Assembly: GCA_963827855.1 (NCBI GenBank)
Contig: CAWHBY010000002.1
Location: forward strand, 1,178,001 to 1,242,000
Direction of reading: 5' to 3'
From: DTPU01 sp963827855
GTDB lineage: Bacteria; Planctomycetota; Phycisphaerae; Sedimentisphaerales; Anaerobacaceae
DNA length: 64,000 nucleotides
This document shows positions 63,123 to 64,000 of the stretch, piece by piece. The notes beneath the pieces are model-generated. The model was not told where the DNA came from. It did not search any database and saw nothing but the letters and a program-made list of their open reading frames with translations. Position 1 is the first letter of the stretch; each line of letters starts with the position of its first letter. The translations under genes were made by a program, and so were the position numbers.

Positions 63123-64000
63123 ATGGTGTACACGGGCGCAGGCAATAGGCTTTCCAGGCGGGGATTTGTCAAGGGCGCTGCAGCAGGTGTGCTGTCTACA
63201 GCCGTGGCCGCAACCTTAGGCCCGGCGGTCTATGCAGCAGGCAGTGATCGGATACGGTTGGGTCTGATCGGCTGCGGCGGCCGAGGCCTCTATGACACGA
63301 CCAACTGCCTCAAGGCCGCGGAGGGAGTCGAGCTGGTGGCGATGGCGGACCTGTTTGCAGACCGTCTGAAGGACTGCAGGACCACCCTGGCCAAGGCCCT
63401 GCCGGACAAGGTGAAGGTCACGGAAGACCGCTGCTTTGTCGGATGGGACGCCTACAGGAGCGTCCTGGCTGCTGACGTGGACCTGATGATCCTCACGCAG
63501 GCGCCGCACTTCCGGCCCAGCCACCTCAAGGCTGCGGTCGAGGCGGGCAAGCACGTGTTCATGGAGAAGCCCGTGGCCGTGGACCCCGTGGGCGTGCGAT
63601 CGGTCATCGAATCCTCCGAGAAGGCCAGCAAGAAGGGACTGACCCTCCTGGCCGGCACGCAGATGCGGAGGATCTCGCACATGGTCGAGGCGGCCAAGAG
63701 GGTCGAGGCGGGCGAGCTGGGCACAATCCTGGGCGGACAGTGCGTGCGGCTGGGCGACGCCATGCGGACCTGGGGTCCTCAGCAGAGGCAGGCTGGCTGG
63801 TCGGACATGGAGTGGCAGATTCGGCGATGGTTGTTCATGACCTGGCTCAGCGGCGACTTCATTGTCGAGATGCACGTGCACAACCTGGACATGATGAACT
63901 GGCTGATCGGCAGCCACCCCGTGCAGTGCACGGGCATGGGCGGCAGGCAGCAGCGGATAGAACCGGAATTCGGGGACAGCTACGACCACTTCAGCGTGGA
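63123..64000 (+). CDS. Tat-exported Gfo/Idh/MocA-family oxidoreductase (cut by window edge)
   Basis: The first 292 residues are visible, from the ATG at 63123 with GGAGG seven bases upstream. A twin-arginine signal (NRLSRRGFVKGAAAGVLSTA) precedes a Rossmann fold: RLGLIGCGGRGLYD, then AEGVELVAMADLF and AAVEAGKHVFMEKPVAVDP, the EKP-type catalytic motif. DFIVEMHVHNLDMMNWLIG is the substrate-domain motif typical of planctomycete secreted members. It should oxidise or reduce a sugar or cyclitol with bound NAD(P) in the periplasm. The epimerase-like gene lies directly upstream, and both are probably co-transcribed through the inverted repeat. Confidence 0.9.
   Translation, partial: MVYTGAGNRLSRRGFVKGAAAGVLSTAVAATLGPAVYAAGSDRIRLGLIGCGGRGLYDTTNCLKAAEGVELVAMADLFADRLKDCRTTLAKALPDKVKVTEDRCFVGWDAYRSVLAADVDLMILTQAPHFRPSHLKAAVEAGKHVFMEKPVAVDPVGVRSVIESSEKASKKGLTLLAGTQMRRISHMVEAAKRVEAGELGTILGGQCVRLGDAMRTWGPQQRQAGWSDMEWQIRRWLFMTWLSGDFIVEMHVHNLDMMNWLIGSHPVQCTGMGGRQQRIEPEFGDSYDHFSV

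Overview
The window reads as chromosomal DNA of a planctomycete, most likely in or near the class Phycisphaerae. This is inferred from gene content and not from a marker gene: exported dockerin-bearing proteins, parallel beta-helix giants, a fused AroD-AroE enzyme, many uroporphyrinogen-decarboxylase-like and Tat-exported Gfo/Idh/MocA-type proteins, and GC-rich coding DNA with short AT-rich promoter gaps. Both ends cut through genes: a GH2 glycosidase on the left and an oxidoreductase on the right.

Layout. 1-7.4 kb (minus strand): sugar utilisation (GH2 glycosidase, sugar/H+ symporter, UroD-like protein), then aroDE, a NYN-domain protein and pyrC. 7.6-9.3 kb: an exported subtilase-fold protein with a dockerin. 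9.5-13.7 kb (plus strand): pyrR-pyrB-aroA-aroC behind a good sigma70-type promoter, so pyrimidine and aromatic biosynthesis sit together. 13.9-24.9 kb (minus): one giant surface protein split by a frameshift, with two complete protease domains and several beta-helix blocks. 25.0-28.3 kb (minus): a secretin with a Met/Gly-rich stretch. 28.6-35.3 kb: tsaB, tRNA-Glu, a small ferredoxin, a large exported repeat protein, and the cell-wall pair murJ and a SEDS (FtsW/RodA) protein. 35.7-37 kb: a small exported protein, then tRNA-Gly(CCC) followed by exact 157-bp tandem units that begin with the tRNA 3' end. 37-40.4 kb (minus): an exported lamin-tail/PEP-binding-domain protein, also frameshifted. 41.0-56.1 kb: three tandem paralogues, each with a signal peptide, leucine-rich repeats, an array of exact 240-bp units (13, 10 and 11 copies) and an almost invariant beta-helix C-terminus. 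56.1-61.9 kb: a nuclease remnant, a TetR regulator and an efflux system (outer-membrane factor, membrane-fusion protein, ABC ATPase, ABC permease) whose last three genes carry many single-base frameshifts. 62.1-64 kb: two Tat-exported carbohydrate-metabolism proteins separated by an 82-bp inverted-repeat element.

Themes. Primary biosynthesis and cell-wall genes are interleaved with very large secreted adhesin- or protease-like proteins. Seven tracts of heptanucleotide repeats, each with its own sequence, lie directly after the 3' ends of genes, and several fold back on themselves. The strongest candidates for undescribed biology are these 3'-end heptad tracts, the tRNA-Gly 157-bp units with an inverted T-arm copy, the recombining LRR/240-bp family, a protease module inserted inside a beta-helix, and a chorismate synthase homologue whose GESHG motif is replaced.
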